Of a DNA stretch of 7,720 nt, positions 6,137 to 7,720 are shown in pieces. The position numbers and the translations under genes were made by a program. A model generated the notes under the pieces. The model saw only the letters and a program-made list of their open reading frames with translations. It had not been told where the DNA came from and ran no database searches. This DNA comes from Clostridiales bacterium UBA5446. GTDB lineage: Bacteria; Bacillota; Clostridia; Oscillospirales; Oscillospiraceae. The stretch spans positions 1 to 7,720 of the forward strand of contig DIRC01000008.1 of the NCBI GenBank assembly GCA_002427465.1, read 5' to 3'. The stretch's first letter is position 1. Each line of letters starts with the position of its first letter.

Positions 6137-6164
6137 GCGGCGGGCGGCACATGCCGTCCGCCGC
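6137..6164 (+). other. Very stable GC hairpin between the gamma subunit and symporter genes
   Basis: GCGGCGGGCGGCA (6137-6149) and TGCCGTCCGCCGC (6152-6164) pair over 13 positions with one G-U wobble and a loop of 2-4 bases. It begins 13 bases after the gamma stop. No T-run follows, so it is not a standard Rho-independent terminator. It more likely slows polymerase or blocks 3' exonucleases, making the oxidoreductase part of the transcript more abundant than the symporter part. I see only one copy, so it is not a visible repeat family here. Confidence 0.6.
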
Positions 6165-6223
6165 AATCCCCAGAATTAACCGCGTGGGAGACGGAAATTA
6201 ATTGACTGGGAGAATGAGAGATC

Positions 6224-7681
6224 ATGGGAAGTTTAAGTGTAATTGACATCGTAATAGTCGTTGGATATTTTGCAATCATGGCTTTGCTGGGATTGGTCGC
6301 ATACAGGCGAAACAAGAGCAGCGAAGACTATTTTGTAGCCGGAAAGACACTTGGGACTTTTTCTCTCGCGGCGATGTGGCTTTCCTCCTGGATAGGCGGC
6401 GCGTCTATCGTCGGGACCGCTACTGACGGCTATAATTTGGGTGTGTCGGGCGGATGGTACGTCTCAATTCTCGCCTTGGGAACCTTTATTTTTGGCATAA
6501 CATTCACAAGAATCACAAAGCGCCTTGGTGAGAAGCTCAAGAGCGTCACCTATCCGCAGCTCATTACCAACAGATATGATGGTAAGACAGGCATTGTAGT
6601 CGTCGTCTGCTGCTTCTTGGCCAACATCGGCTTTTTGGCGAGCCAACTGGTGGCTCTGGGCAGTATGCTTAGCACGATGACCGGCTGGGGTACCGCGAAC
6701 TGCTTTCTGCTCGGTGCGGTTATCACCATCTCGTATTCTGCCATAGGCGGCCTGCTGGCTATCACCTATACCACATGGGTGCAATTTATTCTTATCGTTC
6801 TGGGCACTGTGGTTCTCGGTATTCCTCTTGCAGCCAAGGCCATGGGAGGCTTCGGCCAAATTAGCGCATTACCGCCCGAATGGTTCGACATAGGCCGCCG
6901 CGGCTGGCCGACAATTATCGCCCTGGGCGTAAGCTCTATCTTCTCTTTTTACACAAGTATGGACAGCTATACCCGGTGCTTTGCCGCAAAGGATGAAAAA
7001 ACCGCAAGAAACGGCGCGATTTGGGCCTCCGTCGGCGTTCTGTGCATCGCCTTCGGCGCCACTTATATGGGCATGGCCGCCAGAGTGGCTATACCTGATC
7101 TGCCTGCCGGAAACAGCGCCTACGCCGCGCTGGTCGTGCAGTTTTTCCCGAAGGGCATCGCCGGGATGGTTCTGGTCGGCGTGCTGGCAGCGATCATGTC
7201 GACGGGAGTCGTATGCATCAACTGTTGCTCAGCCAACGTTAGTATGGACATATATAAAGACCGAATCAATCCAAACGCGTCGGACACGACTGTGAAGGTG
7301 TTGGGTATCGTGAGTTCGCTTGTAGCGGGCATTGTCGGTACCGCTCTGGCCTGGTGGAAATACGATATCGTCAGTCTGTTGCTCCTGGCTTTCACCTTTC
7401 AGGCGGCGTCCCTGTTTTTCCCTACAGTTCTGGGTATGTTCTGGAAAAAGCCCACTAAAAAAGCGGCCTTTGCCAGTATGGTCGCCTCTATTTTAGTTGT
7501 CCTTATCTGGCTATGCGGAGACGCCATGGGCATGGGCGGAATTTTCGCGATTGATGCTCTATGGCCGGGCCTTCTGACCTCCGGCGTGATATTTATTGCC
7601 ATGTCGGCCTTCGGCAAACCAACTGCTGAAGACATCCTCAAGGCGGAGATATTCTGCGGAAAAAGCGAAAAATCATTGTAA
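6224..7681 (+). CDS. SSS-family sodium:solute symporter
   Basis: Sodium-driven solute importer of the SSS/SLC5 (LeuT-fold) family, 485 residues and about 13 transmembrane helices, typical in size. Visible features: a first helix at 7-26; EDYFVAGKTLG (34-44), the usual linker before helix 2; WLSSWIGGASIVG (52-64) in the unwound helix that lines substrate and sodium sites; and SAIGGLLAITYTTWVQ (172-187), the SSS signature. There the usual Asp (TD-x-x-Q) is Thr. LAAIMST (321-327) carries Ser326 and Thr327, which match the Na2-site pair known in PutP, followed by the conserved DIYKD (342-346). An odd Cys cluster CINCC (331-335) follows. Weak GGGAG/GAGAG sites precede ATG 6224. No promoter is obvious in the 99-base gap, so it is probably co-transcribed with the oxidoreductase operon. 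The substrate is unknown; a 2-oxo acid, amino acid or short carboxylate is inferred from context only. Confidence 0.92.
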   Translation: MGSLSVIDIVIVVGYFAIMALLGLVAYRRNKSSEDYFVAGKTLGTFSLAAMWLSSWIGGASIVGTATDGYNLGVSGGWYVSILALGTFIFGITFTRITKRLGEKLKSVTYPQLITNRYDGKTGIVVVVCCFLANIGFLASQLVALGSMLSTMTGWGTANCFLLGAVITISYSAIGGLLAITYTTWVQFILIVLGTVVLGIPLAAKAMGGFGQISALPPEWFDIGRRGWPTIIALGVSSIFSFYTSMDSYTRCFAAKDEKTARNGAIWASVGVLCIAFGATYMGMAARVAIPDLPAGNSAYAALVVQFFPKGIAGMVLVGVLAAIMSTGVVCINCCSANVSMDIYKDRINPNASDTTVKVLGIVSSLVAGIVGTALAWWKYDIVSLLLLAFTFQAASLFFPTVLGMFWKKPTKKAAFASMVASILVVLIWLCGDAMGMGGIFAIDALWPGLLTSGVIFIAMSAFGKPTAEDILKAEIFCGKSEKSL

Positions 7682-7720
7682 AGTCTGAACAATAATCATG
7701 CGTTCGAACTATTTGAAAGG
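7682..7720. other. Sequence after the symporter, no terminator seen
   Basis: The last 39 bases contain no hairpin-plus-T terminator. They hold a small GTTCGAAC palindrome (7702-7709) and end in GAAAGG, which could be a ribosome site for a gene beginning just outside. The operon may therefore continue. Confidence 0.3.

Noticed and set aside
7698..7720. ATG opening a frame that runs off the window end
   Set aside because: Only seven codons are visible and there is no ribosome site before it; the GAAAGG at the very end more likely serves a gene starting outside.

Overview
The window (about 50-55% GC by eye) looks like a catabolic locus from a strictly anaerobic, amino-acid- or organic-acid-fermenting bacterium. 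Clostridia-type Firmicutes or Synergistota are the likeliest sources, but nothing here fixes the taxon. The main evidence is a four-gene ferredoxin-dependent 2-oxoacid oxidoreductase, an oxygen-sensitive CoA-acylating enzyme class typical of such organisms. All convincing genes lie on the + strand.

Layout. (1) Positions 1-356: a strong sigma-A-type promoter (TTGACA-18-TATAAT, 58-87) with a GAAC-N3-GTTC inverted repeat inside its spacer. An unusually long (~260 nt), foldable leader with two tiny ORFs follows. (2) 357-1742: a 12-helix MFS transporter, closed by a clear, probably bidirectional, terminator (1801-1843). (3) 1844-2153: control region of the regulator, with a good promoter (1918-1946), inverted repeats over its -10 and start site, and an additional extended -10. 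(4) 2154-2918: an IclR-family regulator with its own terminator (2985-3013). (5) 2919-3552: a 634-base gap with a perfect 10-bp-arm palindrome (3147-3169) of the same GAAC-N3-GTTC core, and an apparent decayed membrane-protein remnant (3305-3517). (6) 3553-6124: a tight operon encoding a 2x[4Fe-4S] ferredoxin-type delta subunit, a VorB-like alpha subunit, a TPP-binding beta subunit and a gamma subunit. (7) A very strong GC hairpin without a T-tract (6137-6164). (8) 6224-7681: an SSS-family (solute:sodium symporter) permease, with no terminator before the window ends.

Working model (inference): one or both transporters move a carboxylic or 2-oxo acid (or its amino-acid precursor or product). 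The oxidoreductase converts a 2-oxo acid plus CoA to acyl-CoA, CO2 and reduced ferredoxin. The IclR protein, sensing a related small acid, controls the MFS unit and the oxidoreductase-symporter unit through the shared GAAC-N3-GTTC sites. The alpha subunit most resembles 2-oxoisovalerate (branched-chain) enzymes, but the substrate cannot be fixed from sequence alone. I see no CRISPR, tRNA, rRNA, insertion sequence or phage gene.
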